From: Paguma larvata
Taxonomy: Eukaryota > Chordata > Mammalia > Carnivora > Viverridae
Length of the DNA: 64,000 bases
Direction: 5' to 3'
NCBI GenBank assembly: GCA_030068075.1
Contig: CM057825.1
Location: forward strand, 78,941,123-79,005,122
Part shown: one piece after another, positions 46,155 to 59,560 of the stretch
How positions within the stretch are numbered: position 1 is the stretch's first letter
How the letters are laid out: every line of letters starts with the position of its first letter
Translations under genes and position numbers: made by a program
Notes under the pieces: generated by a model
Database searches by the model: none
What the model saw: the letters and a program-made list of their open reading frames with translations, nothing else
Told to the model about the DNA's origin: nothing

Positions 46155-47830
46155 ACAAACTGAAAAGCACTGTAACAGAAAAGTTCAGGTTCCATGAGTG
46201 GAGAGCAAGGGGACTTGATCTTCTCTGGGAGTTTCAAGGAAAATATCCTTGAGTAAGTGATACATAGCTGACATATGGAGGATAAAAAGAAAGGGAAGAG
46301 TACATGTGTTAGAGGAAAGAACACTAGGCAAAGAGCTGAACCCGGAGGGAGCAGATGTTTCAAAGAATGAAAAGAAAATCAGAATGGCTGGTGTGCAGTC
46401 AGAGGGGGTGAGATCAGAATGAAGGCAGGGGAGGCTAGGACCAGCTCAGGGCCCCTTTCTAGGCCTGGAGAGGATATTATTTTTTCCACACCATAAATAA
46501 TATGAAATCTTTGAAGAGTATTAAGTACATGGGTGACGTAGTCAGATTTGTATTTTTAAAATTACTTCTGGTTATAATAAACAAATTGAAATGGAGGGGA
46601 AAGGATGGGAGGGACCAATTAGGCCAGAGCGGTACAAGTGGACATAGAGAGAAGGAGATAGACCTGAAAGAGATAAAATTGATAGGACTTGGCAGTGGAT
46701 TTGATTTGGGAGGTGAAGTAGAGGGTGTGTAAAGAATGACCCCAGGTTTCTGGCTGGTAATTCATCCACCAAGAGCTGGAGGTGTTCACTGAGATGGGGA
46801 CATTGGAGGGAGGTAGATGGCATGTTTGGTTTTAGTCTCCCTTGAATTTGAGGTAACATAGAAATTATATGTTGAGAAGGTAATTTGTGGAGAGCTTTCT
46901 AGAATTCACAGGAGTCCAAGGGAGAGAGAGACATTTGGCAGGTACTGGGAAATGGTTGGAAATTGAAATAATGGGCATGAGGAAATCACTCAGGAGAGAT
47001 TACAGAGCGAGAAGGGGGTTAGTGCCAAATCTTGAGGAGCTTTGACATTCAAATTTGGTAGAGTAGGATAATCCATCAAAGGAGACTGAGAAAACAAGGG
47101 TAATAAGCAAGCTCCAGGGAGAGGGTGGTTCACGGAAGGGAAGGAAGTGATTCAGCAAGAAGGGAGTAGTCAAGGTGCAGACGGACAGAAAAGTTAGCTG
47201 AGAGGAGAACTGAGAGGTGGCATGGGGCTGGGCAGCTTGTCTGTCATCAGTGCATTCAGGAACTCCTCTGTGGGCTTAGGAAAACAGAGGGGGTGAGGAG
47301 ATGAAGGCGGTGTTCACAGACAGCTTTCAAGAAGTTTGGTTGCAGAATGTGGCTAAGAGGGGGTAGCTGGAGGGGGAGCTATGGGTCAGGTTGATTTGGG
47401 TTTGTTTGGTTTTTATGGTGGTTGAATGTGGATGACAGAGAAGCAGTACGGTGGAGGAAGCTGGATTTGTGGCGTGGGAAGCAATCTGTACAGTGAGTCC
47501 CTGAGGAGGGTGGAGGGAAGGGGATCCTGTGCGCGGGAGGGAGTAACCTCATCCACGTCACAGGAGGGACAGAGCATTAGTGCAGATGGAAGGAGGTGCC
47601 TGGTTTGGTGTAAGTAAGCTCAAGTGTTCTCTATTGCTTATTTCTCTACTCATGTAAATAGGAGGAGTGCCATCTGTGGAAAATGAGGGGTGAGTTTGAA
47701 GGCTTGCAGGTTTTGAAGGCAGTGAAGCTAAGTGGTTGGAGCACTTTATAAAGTCCTCCAGGCCAGAGTGCCTGTAATTTTCAAGTTCAAGGCGCTGATA
47801 AAGCATACTGCTGGTGAAGGCTGAGGACTA
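46066..47830 (-). mobile_element. Long L2 LINE (antisense), ORF2 reverse transcriptase region
   Basis: About 1.75 kb in correct L2 order: CCTGCCCCATGAAGGAGAG, then after a CA repeat AAAGAGCTGAACCCGGAGGG, ATTACTTCTGGTTATAATAA, AAAATTGATAGGACTTGGCAG, GAATGACCCCAGGTTTCTGG (the reverse of the L2 NLGVILD-coding part), and GGTAGCTGGAGGGGGAGC. It is one of the longest L2 remnants I see here. Multiple stops; not coding. Confidence 0.75.
46118..46152. repeat. Microsatellite (CA)n
   Basis: About 17 perfect CA units inside L2. Confidence 0.98.
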
Positions 47831-48129
47831 AGATGAACACTACCGGATTGCCCTGGTAAGGCAAAGACCTCTTGGTCGAGATGTTTGCACTAGAGGGAAA
47901 TAAACATTTCTAATTCCCCCCATTCTCAGACTACTTTTTAGATCTGTCGCTGAATAGCCCAGTTTAAATGACTTACATCTTTCTGGGCCAAGATATCATC
48001 ACTGGACAGGATCGACTAGTGGAGGATAGTCCTCCAACTCTAATGTGTAATCTGGCCAAGGTCGGTATTTTTGGAGGGACTACATACACAGGGAACATTA
48101 CATAGGCAAGGTCATGTTATATCAGTTTG
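47831..48129. other. No recognised feature
   Basis: Short stretch between two L2 fragments; could be diverged L2. Confidence 0.35.
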
Positions 48130-48530
48130 GTCTGGTAAGTTAGTAAGTGCCTGTTCTGTGTCCTCTGTGTACCAGCTACTTGGAATAGAGCAGAGACTAA
48201 AAAGGAGATCTCACCCATCTTCACGGAGCTTCCGCAGCACAGTGGGAGTCACAATAACAACTAATTAAATAATTATACGTGAGTAAAGTATCATAAGGGA
48301 GAAGTTTAGAGTTCTATAGCAGTTAATAATAAGAGGGCTCCACTTTATTTTAGAGGTGACAGAAGATTCCCCAGGGAAAATGAATTTAATCCAAACTATG
48401 AAAACAGAGCAAGTGTTTGGCTAATGAAAAGGACGAGCTTAGAAAGCATCAAAGAGCTGTGAACATTGAATTTCAGGAAAGCTCTGAAGTCAGTCCTGGG
48501 AGAAGTTGGTAATTAGCTATAGATGACTGT
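48130..48530 (-). mobile_element. L2 LINE 3' end (antisense)
   Basis: AATAGAGCAGAGACTAAAAAGG, ATCTCACCCATCTTCACGGAGC, CAACTAATTAAATAATTATACG and GGTGACAGAAGATTCCCCAGG follow the reverse L2 3' end in order. Confidence 0.75.
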
Positions 48531-48649
48531 AACTGAAAGGTTGGGTGCCAATGGACTGGTCCATGATTTATTTTTCTAGATTGGTTGTCACTAAGGCTGC
48601 TTCTGTGATTATTATTGATCATTCCTGATACATGTTCAGCCTTTTATGT

Positions 48650-48835
48650 TTGTTACCTAATCGCGCCCATTAGAGTCGCCTGGGACAGAGGGGCTTTACT
48701 AACTGTCTGGTGCTTTAAAGCACCTGGCCAACTAGATTATAACAGCTGGACATGGAGCCTAGTCATCAGTATTTTTAGAAAGCTCCCAGATGGTTTTAAT
48801 GTAGTTGGTGTGGAGACCCACTGCTAGAGGGCTCT
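48650..48835. mobile_element. MER5-type hAT-Charlie DNA transposon fossil
   Basis: TTAGAGTCGCCTGGGACAG, CATCAGTATTTTTAGAAAGCTCCC and GTGTGGAGACCCACTGC resemble MER5-group elements. Their near-palindromic layout makes the strand uncertain. Confidence 0.65.
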
Positions 48836-51634
48836 GTCAGACATGAGGGCACTGGGGCTTAGTCTCAGGATATCAGATCTCAAGTCTCAGATTGAGGGCG
48901 CAGCATTAGAACAAGATCAGTTGCTTCTTGAACTCTACCCTCTTCCTTCAAGTACCACCAGACATTCCTGCTTCCATGATGTCTGAGAGATTTAATCCTT
49001 GCATATGTTTGAGTGTGAAAAGGCTCTTGTTCTTTCTTTTTGTGAAATTTGCACTCAGTAATTTTGGTCTTTTTTCCTTCTCTAGTTCACTTACAGGAAC
49101 TCTAACCATTTATCTGCCCCTGCACTTCCTGCAGAGAGACCTTTGTCACTGTCTCCCCTTAGTCACCCAGCGGTGCGGTGGTACATCCACCACTGCTCTC
49201 TTACTGATGATTTCTCCACTGCTCCCTACGTTGGAAGTGTTTTGTTCTCTATAATGCTCCGCAGTCTTTCATGCAATGTACACTCTTAGGCCTTCCAAAT
49301 TTTGCTCTGTCCCTTCGACTTTATTATCCCCTTTGTGTAAGTACCAGGAATAAAGTGCCCCAGCTACCAGGCTGAAAATATGGAAGTGAAAGCATCCCTG
49401 GTCATGCTCAAAAGAAACATTTCCCAGGCTAAGTCAAATGTTCATCTCTGTGTACCAAAGGGCGAGTTCCCTATCTTCTGAGAATTTAAGGCAGTGGATA
49501 GGACCACTGAGCAGTGACCTTAATCAGATTCTTAGCAGATTTCTCGTGTTGCTTGGAGTTCCTGAGGTGGGTACACAGCAAGACCCTCACACTGTCCCCT
49601 TCCTATAAAATGAAGGTGGCCATGGGCCAGCTAATTTCACCAGATACTCACACTGACTGTTCTCAATATGTTCCACCCTAAACACACTAGCTGTGCTTTT
49701 CGCCCAGACTTTTAATGCTCCAAATAGTTTTCAGTTCTTTAGATTATTTGACTTTGAAGAGATAGTTCCTGGGAGGTCTGATTACACATTCACATCGGTC
49801 TTGGGCTGTCTCACACGAAGAAGGGTGTGTCTCTACACAGCACACTTGTTATGTAGGTCAGTGGCAAAACACACACAGGGTAATTAATTAATTAAATACG
49901 ATATTAAAGTCAGGGATGGGCCCGACCCTTTGAGCATTTAGAAAGACTTTAAAGGTAGGGATAAGCCCAGTTCTGACATGTGCCAAGACCACGCCAGACT
50001 GAGTGAGTCACAAGTGAGCCCAAATACGTTCTCTCAGACTATGGAGGGAGTCTACTCAGCACCTCTTTACCCCAGACACCACAAACCACAAGCACGATCC
50101 CTGTCCTCAAATGATTCATCTTCACACGCCACCGTGTGATGTGGGCCTCTAGTTGCTCACTCCGTCCTGTTTAACTGCTGGGAGTGTCTGGGGTGGAGAT
50201 GAAGCCAAGCTGCTGGGCAACTGTGAGGCTGAACCAGTAGCCATCACCCAGTGAATACCAGGCAGAAGGCAGATGTACTAAAGAATGGGCAGACATCCCA
50301 TGGTCCAAACAGTCGGGCTTCATTGTAGAGAGAATAAGGATCAGACAGTGAGTCAGTGTGAATTCATCTCAAAGATTAATGGATTTATGGAGGGTATGGC
50401 TACTTTTGCATCATGGCTATATTCTGGTGATATTTTGTTCATCTTGCCTAAACTCAACAGAATTTCTTTTCATACATATGTTCCTGACTTTGACAAAATG
50501 ATCCCTGTCACAGAAAGACTTCAGTGAAAGCCTGAATTCCAGGCCTGAACATGGCTTTTGAGGTTGGCTTCTGAGGATGGACACGCCATAAACCCTTAGG
50601 AAATCATTTCTGAATAACTAATAATCTGTAATTTAGACAAATCATTCTGCTGTTTTTAGGCTAAGATTCTGAAAATTATTATTTCCATTGAACGTTTTTC
50701 TTTTCAAGTTAGAACGAACAACGGTGTTTCCAGAAGTCTAGCTTTCTTCCTTGGCAAAAGTCTGCTCTCTCCACATTTATTCTGTGCCCTTTCCTATACC
50801 GCTGGTCTTTGTGATATTACTATCCACGGTGAGTGTGAAGGAAGATGAAACCTGCTAGCCTGTTGTCCATTTCTGATGTCTTGATTACCTTGAGCATCAA
50901 AATAGGGACATTTTGATAGTTTTTACCTTTTCTTAACATAAGCAATGTAGTTTTCTCAGAGAAAAAATGGTCTGGATTCTCTGGGGTTCCCTTCCCTCCT
51001 GTATAAAATAAAGGAGGTAGACTAGAAATTTTCTAAGTTCTCATTCACCTCTAAGCTTGAGGAACTGACTTTTTAGTACAAGTGGCAGAGAAAGGTGGAT
51101 CCACCATGCACGTCACCTTGGTGGGGGCGGAACAGAATCCTGGATCAGAAATCAAAGTCCTTGTGATATAAACTATCGGTGGGGCCTCCCTTAACCACTT
51201 CAAAGCTTTAGCTATTAAAGCTGCAAATGGGATCATGTTGATCAACTGAATATGAAAATTCTTTGAAAATAAAGTCATATATAAGAATCAGGGGTTCCTA
51301 TGAAGACAGCTGCAAAGAGCCTCCTTCAGAAATCATTTTTCAGCTTCTGGATTTTAGGTCTCCAGTCAGCTTAAAATACAGTTACATAGAGATGCTACCC
51401 CCAACCCCCTATCCAATTTCAGCAACTACAGTGGAGTTAAAATTTACCAAAGGAATATTAATTTGCTAATGGGAAAAACCATGATTTTAAAATTAGCTAA
51501 AGACAGTAACTGCTGAAAATAAAGGCTTGGTTGGAAAGACCTTTTGGAAATCTGCATTGGCTTTTTAACACCAAATTAAGTTAGAAATTTTTATATTAAA
51601 AAAAATCAGAGAAGGATAGCTTAGGTTAGAGTCA
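48836..51634. other. Unique-looking sequence, no gene recognised
   Basis: About 2.8 kb with no named repeat. No conserved exon with splice sites is visible in either strand, and short frames lack domains. Confidence 0.4.
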
Positions 51635-51755
51635 GGATGTTTCAAATTCATGTCTTAGTACTGCTCCCAAGTTGCTATGCAAGCTTAGAAAAATGACTGA
51701 ATGTCTAAGGTCGAGTTCTCCCAATTACAACGTGATTATTAGTACATGCTCAAAG
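51635..51755 (-). repeat. MIR SINE fossil (antisense, partial)
   Basis: TTCAAATTCATGTCTTAGTACTG, GAAAAATGACTGAATGTCTAAG and ACAACGTGATTATTAGTACATGC fit the reverse MIR core. Confidence 0.55.
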
Positions 51756-51814
51756 AATTCATTTATTTCGCTCCTAGTAGGAAAGTTAAAGTAATTTATT
51801 AGAAACATTTGTAG

Positions 51815-52022
51815 TGGCGCCTGGGTGGTTCAGTTGGTTAAGCATCTGACTGGCTCAGGTCATGAAATCGCAGTTTGTGAGTTTAAGCCTTATGTCTGGC
51901 TCTGTGCTGACAACTCAGAGCCTGAAGCCTGCTTGGATTCTGTGTCTCCCTCTCTCTCTGCCCCTCCCCCCCTCTCTTTCTCTCTCTCTCTCAAAAAATT
52001 AAATAAACGAAAATTTTAAAAA
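51815..52022 (+). mobile_element. CAN-SINE
   Basis: TGGCGCCTGGGTGGTTCAG head, a few bases missing in the tRNA-related part, CT tract, and TTAAATAAACGAAAATTTT tail. No clear target duplication. Confidence 0.94.
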
Positions 52023-52449
52023 GACCTCTGTAAAAGTGCTTTAGGTATTTTAGCTAAAAGTTACCACAATGTAGCCAAGATACAACATCTGGTTTTTCAT
52101 ACATGGTATGCCATCAGGTTTTTTTTAAATAAAATCTTATAAATGTGTTAGGAAAGAAATATAAAATGCCTTTTTAAAAAGAAGAACCCATTTTAAACCC
52201 CAAATTGGGTTACCATGTAAGTCTATGTTTTCAAAATCAGATTTTCTAAAAGCACAGTCTACCTGCAGTGCTGTTTACATTAAACACACAGAGCTATTCA
52301 GAGATTAGTGATAAGAGTTATTTTCATGTAAGTGTGACAGTGTAAGAAGCACCAACCACCTGTCACTGATCTAGAACCTAATAGAAAACCTCTAATTTAA
52401 GGAAAACATGTATTTCCCTGAAAATGTCAAAATATGTGGTATTTATAAA
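52023..52449. other. No recognised feature
   Basis: AT-rich sequence between a SINE and L1 copy B. Confidence 0.35.
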
Positions 52450-55270
52450 GAACCAAGATTTATGTCTGGAGCCCTAGTTTTTGTGGGCTGCCACCCAGGG
52501 AATGCCCCTTAACTGCCTTGCTCTGGTGGCCAGGGTAATAGCTTGTGTTCCTGAGTCCGTGGGACTGCAACAATCAGTGAGGCAGTTCTTGGCAGGCTAA
52601 CACCCTCACAGCAATGCACTGACAGCAAACTGAGCCACACCCACCAGGTTTCTGTGGAGACCTCTTTGCTTGTCCTCGCCTTTGGCCTAAGTGGCAGGCA
52701 TCAGGACCAGACACATCTAGAGGCTACAGAGATGCTTGCAAGGAATGTAGATCAGGGGCTGCCATCTCTGTGTTCTCCCTCTACCTTACTCCTGCTCACT
52801 GGTATCTCCCAGAAATAAGCTTATGCACTTCTCTGGCCTCCTGACTTTTGTGATTGTTACCTAGGGGACACCTCCAGATTACTTGGTTCTGGTGAACAGT
52901 AGGACTTATGCTTGTAGTCCTACAGAAATATATATATTATCATACTATGAGAGCTGTTCCCCTAGGGTCTGACTTCCAATTATCCTGAACCTAGGTACTG
53001 ACTGAGAGCCTTCCCTTTGGAACACTGACAGGTCTTGATTCACCCTCTAAAAGCGGGAGCTATTAAAAATATAATAGGCTACTTGGATAATCAGAAGCTT
53101 AGGAGACAACCAAGAGCTAGGGCAGAGTTGAACAAGGTTCATCTCCTATACAAGGCTACTACTTCAAGACTGGGAGAAGTGGTTGTTTCATCTAATGCAT
53201 AGAAACCAACACAGAGTCAAGTAAACTGAAGAAACAGAGAGAAATATGTTCCAGACAACCAAACAAGAGAAAGTCTTAGGGAAAAAAAGCTAAATGAAAC
53301 AGATAAAAGTAATTTATCTGACAAAGAGTTCAAAGTAATGGTCAGAAAGATGCTCACTGATGAACACAATGAGAACTTCAACAAAGAGTTAGAAAATATA
53401 AGAAGTACTAAAAAAAAGTACAAACAGAAGTCACAGAGCCAAAGAATACAAAATTGAACTGGAAAATACACTAGAGAGGTTGAACAACAGACTGGATGAA
53501 TCAGAAGAAAGAATCAGTGAACTAGAAAACAAGGCAGTAGAACTCACCCAATCAAAGCAGGGGAGAAAAGAAAAAGACAAAAAAAAAAAAAAAAGTCAAG
53601 ATAGCTTAAGGAACTTATGAAACAATACTAAGCTGATTTACATTTGCATTGCAAAGGCCCCAGAAGGAGAAGAGAGAGAGAAAAGGGGGCAGAAAATTAT
53701 TCAAAGAAATAATATCTATAAAATTCCTTAACTTAGGGAAGAAAACAGACATCCAGATCTAGGAAATCCAGAACTTTTAAATGAAATGAACCCAACGAGA
53801 CCAACACCAAGAAACATTAAAGTTAAAATATCAATTTAAAAACAAGGAAAGAATTTTAAAAGCAGCAAGAGGAAAACAACTTATTACATGCAAGGCCCAT
53901 CCATAAGACTATCAGCATATTTTTCAGCAGAAACTTTGCAGGCCAGAAGGTAGTGAGAAGATATATTCAAAATCCTGACAAAAACACAAATTTCAACCCC
54001 AAAGTACTATACCTAGCAAAGATATCAATCCAAATGGAAGGAGAGATAAAAGAATTTTCTAGATAAGCAAAAACTAGAGGGACTCACTATCACTAACCTG
54101 ACCTTACAAGAAATGTTAAAAGGACTTCTTTAAGCTGAAAGGAAAGAACACAAATTAGTAACAAGAAAACATATTTAAGACTAACTCTCACTGGAAAGAT
54201 AGATATATAGTAAAGATGGTGGATTAATCATTTATACAGCTAGTATGAAAGTTAAAAGATCAAAGAAGTAAAAGTAGCTATAACTACAATAATTTGCTAA
54301 GGAACACACAAAAAGAAACTGTAAAATGTGACATCAAAAACATAAAATGTGGTGTGGCAGGGGGGAGTAAAAATGTAGAACTTCAGAATGTGATCGAACT
54401 TTAAGTTATTACCAACTTAAAATACACTATTATCGATAAAAGGTTTTATATGTAGGCTTCATAATAACCACAAAACAAAGTCAACAGTAGATACACAATA
54501 TAAAGAAAAAGGAATCTAAGCTACCACTAAATAAAATCACCAAAACACAATGGAAGAGAGCAAAAGAAGAAGAAACTACAGAGAAGAACTACAAAAGAGC
54601 CAGAAAACAATAAATCAAATGGCATTTAATTGATTTAAATGTAAATGAACTAAATTCTGAAGTCAAAAGACAGAATGGCTGAATGAATAAAAAAAATTCA
54701 ACGGAATGAACAAAAATTTAACACCCATGTATATGCTGCCTATGAGACGTACTTTATATGTAAGTACACACAGACTGAAAGGGAAGGGATGAAAAAGACA
54801 TTCCATGCAAATGGAAACCAGAAGAAAGCTGGAGCAGCAGTATTTATATCAGGCAAAATAGGCTTTAACACAAAGACTGTAATAAGAGACAAAAAAGGGT
54901 ATGTCATAATGATGTACTTGACATAGAGGCACCTAAATATATAAAGCATATATTAATAGATCTAAAGAGACAAATATACACCAGTACAGAAACAGTAGGG
55001 GACTTTACACTTACATCAATGGATAGGTTACTCAGACAGAAAATCAATAAGGAAACATTGGCCTTAAGCAACACATTAGACCAGATGGACTTAACAGATA
55101 TATCCAGAACATTCCATCCAAAAGCAATAGAATACACATTCTTCTCAAGTGCACATGGAACATTCTCCAGGATATATCATATATTAGGACACAAAGAAAG
55201 TCTTAATAAATTAAGAAGATTGAAATATCAAGTATTTTTTCCAAATACAGTAGTTTGAAGCTATAAATCA

Positions 55271-55481
55271 TTTTTTTAACATTTATTTATTTTTGAGAGA
55301 CATAGAGACAGAGTATGAGCAGGGGAAGGGCAGAGAGAGAGGGAGATACAGAATCTGAAGCAGGCTCCAGGCTCTGAGCCATCAGCACAGAGCCCGACGC
55401 AGGGCTTGAACTCACAGACCGTGAGATCATGACCTGAGCCGAAGTTGGCCGCTTAACCAACTGAGCCACCCAGGCGCCCCA
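55271..55481 (-). mobile_element. CAN-SINE in L1 copy B
   Basis: Reverse SINE close to consensus, ending CTGAGCCACCCAGGCGCCCC. The 15-bp duplication TGAAGCTATAAATCA is perfect (55256-55270 and 55482-55496). Confidence 0.97.
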
Positions 55482-55760
55482 TGAAGCTATAAATCAATTA
55501 CAAGAAGAAACCTTGAAAAGCCACAACAATGTAGAGATTAAACCACCACATGCTACTGGGCAACCAATGTGTCAAAGATGGAATCACGAGAGAAATAAAA
55601 AAATACCTTAAGACAAATTAAAATGGAAATACAACATACCAATATTTATGGGATGCAGAAAATCAGTTTGAATAGGGATACTCATAGAAATAAATGCCTA
55701 ACTCAAGAAACAAGAAAAAACAGAAACCTAACCTTGTTTCTCAAGGAGCTAGAAAAAGAA

Positions 55761-55793
55761 ACACACACACACACACAAAAAAAAAAAAAAAAG
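55761..55793. repeat. Microsatellite (AC)n followed by A run
   Basis: Eight AC units then about 17 A, inside L1 copy B. Confidence 0.9.
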
Positions 55794-56991
55794 GCCAAAG
55801 TCAGTAAAAGAAAGAAACAAAGATCAGTGAGAAATACATGAAATGGTGACTAATAAGATAATAGAACAAATTAATGAAACTCAAAAGTTGTTCTTTGAAA
55901 AGATAAACAAAACTGACAAACTTTAGCTAGACTCACCCAAGAAAAGCAAGGATTCAAATAAATGAAATCAGAAATGAAGAGAAGTTACAGCTAATATCAC
56001 AAAAATACAAAGGATCATAAGAGACGACTACGAATAATTATATACCAACAAATCTGACAATCTAGAAGAATAAGTTACTAGAAACATACAACCTAATGAC
56101 ACTGTATCATATATACAGAGAAAATCTGAACAGAATGATTAATAGTAAGGAGATTAAATAAGAAATCAGAAACATACAGACAAACAAATTTAGGACCAGA
56201 TTGTTTCATTGGTGAATTCTACCAAACACTTAAATACCAATCCTTCTCAAACTCTACAAAAAAAAAAAAAAAAATAGAAGAAGAAATGTTTCCAGGTTCA
56301 TTTTATGAGGCCTTACCCTAATATCAAATCCAGGCCAGCACACCACAAGAAGATAAAATTACAGGCCAATTTCTGATGAACATAGAGGCAAAAGTCCTCA
56401 ACAAAATACTAGCAAACCATTTCAATAATACATTAAAAAGATCACATACATTATCAAGTGGGATTTATTCTGGGGATACAAGGACGGATCAACATCCACA
56501 AACCAATCAATATGATGCACCACATTAACAAAATAAACAACAAAAATCATACAATCATCTCAACAGATGCAGAAAAACCTTTTGACAAAATTCAACATCT
56601 ATTTATGATAAAAACTCTCAACTAAGTGTGTAGAGAGGGAATGTAATTCAACATAACGAAGGTTGTATATGACAAGCTTATAGCTAAAATTATACTGAGT
56701 GCTGAAGAGCTGAAAGTTTTTCCTTTAAGATAATGAACAAGACAAGGGTGTGTACTCACCCCATTTTTATTCGATGCAGTACTGGAAGGTCAAGCTAGAG
56801 CAATTAGGGAAGATAAAGAAATAAAAGGCACCCAAGTTGGTAAAGAAGAAGTAAAACTGTCACTACTTGTAGATGACATAATACTATATAGAAAACCCTA
56901 AAGACTCCACCAAAAAACTATTAGAACTAATAAAACAATTCAATAAAGTTGCAGGATACAAAATCAATGTATAAAAATCTGTTACATTTCT

Positions 56992-57201
56992 TTATTTTTA
57001 TTTTTTTCAAGGTTTATTTATCTATTTGAGAGAGAGCATGAACAGGGGAGGGACAGAGATAGGGGGAGAGAACCCCAGGCAGGTTCTGCTCTGTCAGTAC
57101 AGAACCTGACATGGGGCTTGATCCCACAAACCATGAGATCATGACCTTAGCTGAAATCAAGAGTTGGATGCTTAACCAACTGAGCCACCCAGGCACCCCC
57201 A
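56992..57201 (-). mobile_element. CAN-SINE in L1 copy B
   Basis: Reverse SINE ending CTGAGCCACCCAGGCACCCC. The 10-bp duplication TTACATTTCT is perfect (56982-56991 and 57202-57211). Confidence 0.95.
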
Positions 57202-58631
57202 TTACATTTCTATACAGTAATAATGAACTATCAGAAAGAGAAATTAAGAAACCAATCCCACATACAATTACATCACAAAGAATAAAATACCTAGGAACGA
57301 ACTTAATCAAGGAGGTGAAAAACCTACACACAGAAATCTGTAAGACATAAAAAAAAAAAGAAATGAAAAAAGAAAATTATAAGACATTAATAAAAGAAAC
57401 TGAAGACACAAAAAAGGAAAGATATTCTGTGTTCATGAATTGGAAAAATTAACACTGTTGAAATATCTATACTATCCAAAGCAATCTAGAGATTCAATGC
57501 AATCTACCAAAATTCCAATGACATTTTTGATAGAAATAGAACAAACAATCCTAAAATTTTTATGGAACCACTAAAGACCTTGAATAGCAAAAGCAATTTT
57601 GAGAAAGAAGAACAAAGCTGGAAACATCATGCCCCCTGATTTCAAAGCTATAGTAATCAAAATAGTATAGTCTAGGCATAAAAATACACACATAAATCAA
57701 TGGAACGGAACATAGAGTCCAGAAATATATGCATGCTTATATGGTCAATTAATCTACAAGAAAGGCAAGAATATACAATGGAGAATAGTCTCTTCAATAA
57801 TGGTACTGGGAAAACTGGACAGCTACATGCAAAAGAATAGAGCTGGACCACAGTCTCACTCCATATACAAAAATAAACACAAAATGGATTAAAGAACTAA
57901 ATGTAAGACCCAAAACAATAAAACTCCTAAAAGAAAACAGGCATTAAACTCTTGGACATCAGTCTGAGCAATAAATTTTCGGAACTCTCTCTTCAGGCAA
58001 GGGCAACAAAAGCAAAGATAGACATTTAGGACTACATCAAGCTAAGAAGCATCCGCACAGTAAAAAAAGCCATCAACATATGAAAAGGCTTTTGTAAATG
58101 GTATTTCCAGTAATGGGTGTTAATATCCAAAATATATAAAGAATTTATACAACTTGACACCAAAACCCGATCTGATTAAAAATTGGGCATGGGACCTGCA
58201 TAGACATTTTTACATAAAAAATATACAGATGACCAACAGAACATGAAAAGATGCTCAACATCGCTAATCACCAGGGAAACTCAAAACTACAAATCAAAAC
58301 TACAATGAGATACTAACTAGGCAACTCTCAGAATGTCTATTATAAAAAAGGCAAGAAATAACACATGTTGGTGAGGATGTAGAGAAAAGCAAACACTTGT
58401 GTACTGTTGGCAGTAATATAATTAGTAGAAAACATGGAAAACAGTTTGGAGGCTCCTCAAAAAATTAAAAATACAACTGCCATATGACCCAGTAATTCCA
58501 CTGCTGGGTGTTCACCCAAAGAAAATAAAAACACTAACTCCAAAAGCTTTATGTGCCCCCTGCCATGATAATTGAAGCCTTATTTATAATAGCTAAAATA
58601 TGGAAACTACTTCAGTGTCCATTAATGCATA

Positions 58632-59018
58632 ATTATATAAATATTTATATATATAAATTTTATATATTTGAGAATATAAATATTTATACAATAAATATAT
58701 ATAAATTATAAATATTTGAGAATATATATAAATATTTATACAATAAATATATATAAATTTTATATATTTGAGAATATATATAAATATATATATTCTCAAA
58801 TATGTTTATATATCTATAAATATATACACATATATATTTATGTATAATATATATATAAATATTTATACAATAAATATAATTTATATAATAAATATATATA
58901 TATTCTCAAATGTTTATGTATATTTGAGAATATATATATTTAAATATATATCCAAATATACAAATATATATATTCTCAAATATATATTCAAATATATAAT
59001 ATATTTAAATATATATAA
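58632..59018. repeat. AT-rich palindromic minisatellite inside L1 copy B
   Basis: About 390 bases of almost only A and T, with the word ATATTTGAGAATATA recurring in direct orientation in the left half and its complement TATATTCTCAAATAT in the right half. Unit spacing in the left part is roughly 60-90 bases. It is located where L1 normally has TATATACAATGGAATA. Confidence 0.92.
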
Positions 59019-59166
59019 TGGGGTATTATTTACCCACTGAAAAATAAGGACATCCATAAAAAATGTTGCTATGTGTGACAACATGAATGGAACTTGAGGG
59101 CATTATGCTAAGTGAAAAGTCAGAGAAAAACAAATACCAGATGATTTTACTTATATGTGGGATTTG

Positions 59167-59167
<1 letters not shown>

Positions 59168-59198
<31 letters not shown>
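59168..59198. repeat. Microsatellite (AC)n
   Basis: About 15 AC units at the L1 copy B 3' UTR. Confidence 0.97.
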
Positions 59199-59560
59199 GC
59201 TCGCAGATACAGAGAATAGATTGGCGGTTGCTAAAGGTGGTGGAGCAGGGAAGAAATGGGTGAAGGGGGTCTGAAGAGCAAGCTTCTAGTTACAAAAGAG
59301 AAAGTCGTGGGATTGTACAGCATAGTGACTATAGTTAATAATACTGTACCGCATATTTGAAAGATACTGAGAGTAAATCTTAAAGGTTCTTATCAGAAGA
59401 AAAAAACCTTTATCACTATATAAGGTGACAGATATTAATTAGAATTATAGTGGCCATTGCACAATGTCTATAAATGTCAAATCATTATGTTGCACACATG
59501 AAACTAATAAAATGATATATGTCAACATGCCTCAATTAAAAAAATGAATAAATAAAATAG

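Larger units (their letters stand above)
52450..59560 (+). mobile_element. Long degraded L1 (copy B), probable 5' UTR to 3' end
   Basis: About 6.7 kb of L1 after removing SINEs at 55271-55481 and 56992-57201. A GC-richer 5' part (52450-53160) looks like an old L1 5' UTR (less certain). ORF1 sequence follows (53200-54130, coiled-coil-like GAAAATACACTAGAGAGGTTG then AACTTTGCAGGCCAGAAGG). ORF2 starts near 54619, with endonuclease remains at 55019-55258 (MDLTDISRTF, GTFSRIYHILGHK), reverse transcriptase near 56200-56900 where the FADD active site reads LVDD (56863-56880), and the C-terminus to about 59110. The 3' UTR ends near 59560. Dense stops; inactive. Confidence 0.9.

Noticed and set aside
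2273..57201. tRNA genes suggested by A and B box sequences
   Set aside because: All lie within CAN-SINEs, which derive from a tRNA but are diverged and lack an intact tRNA fold.
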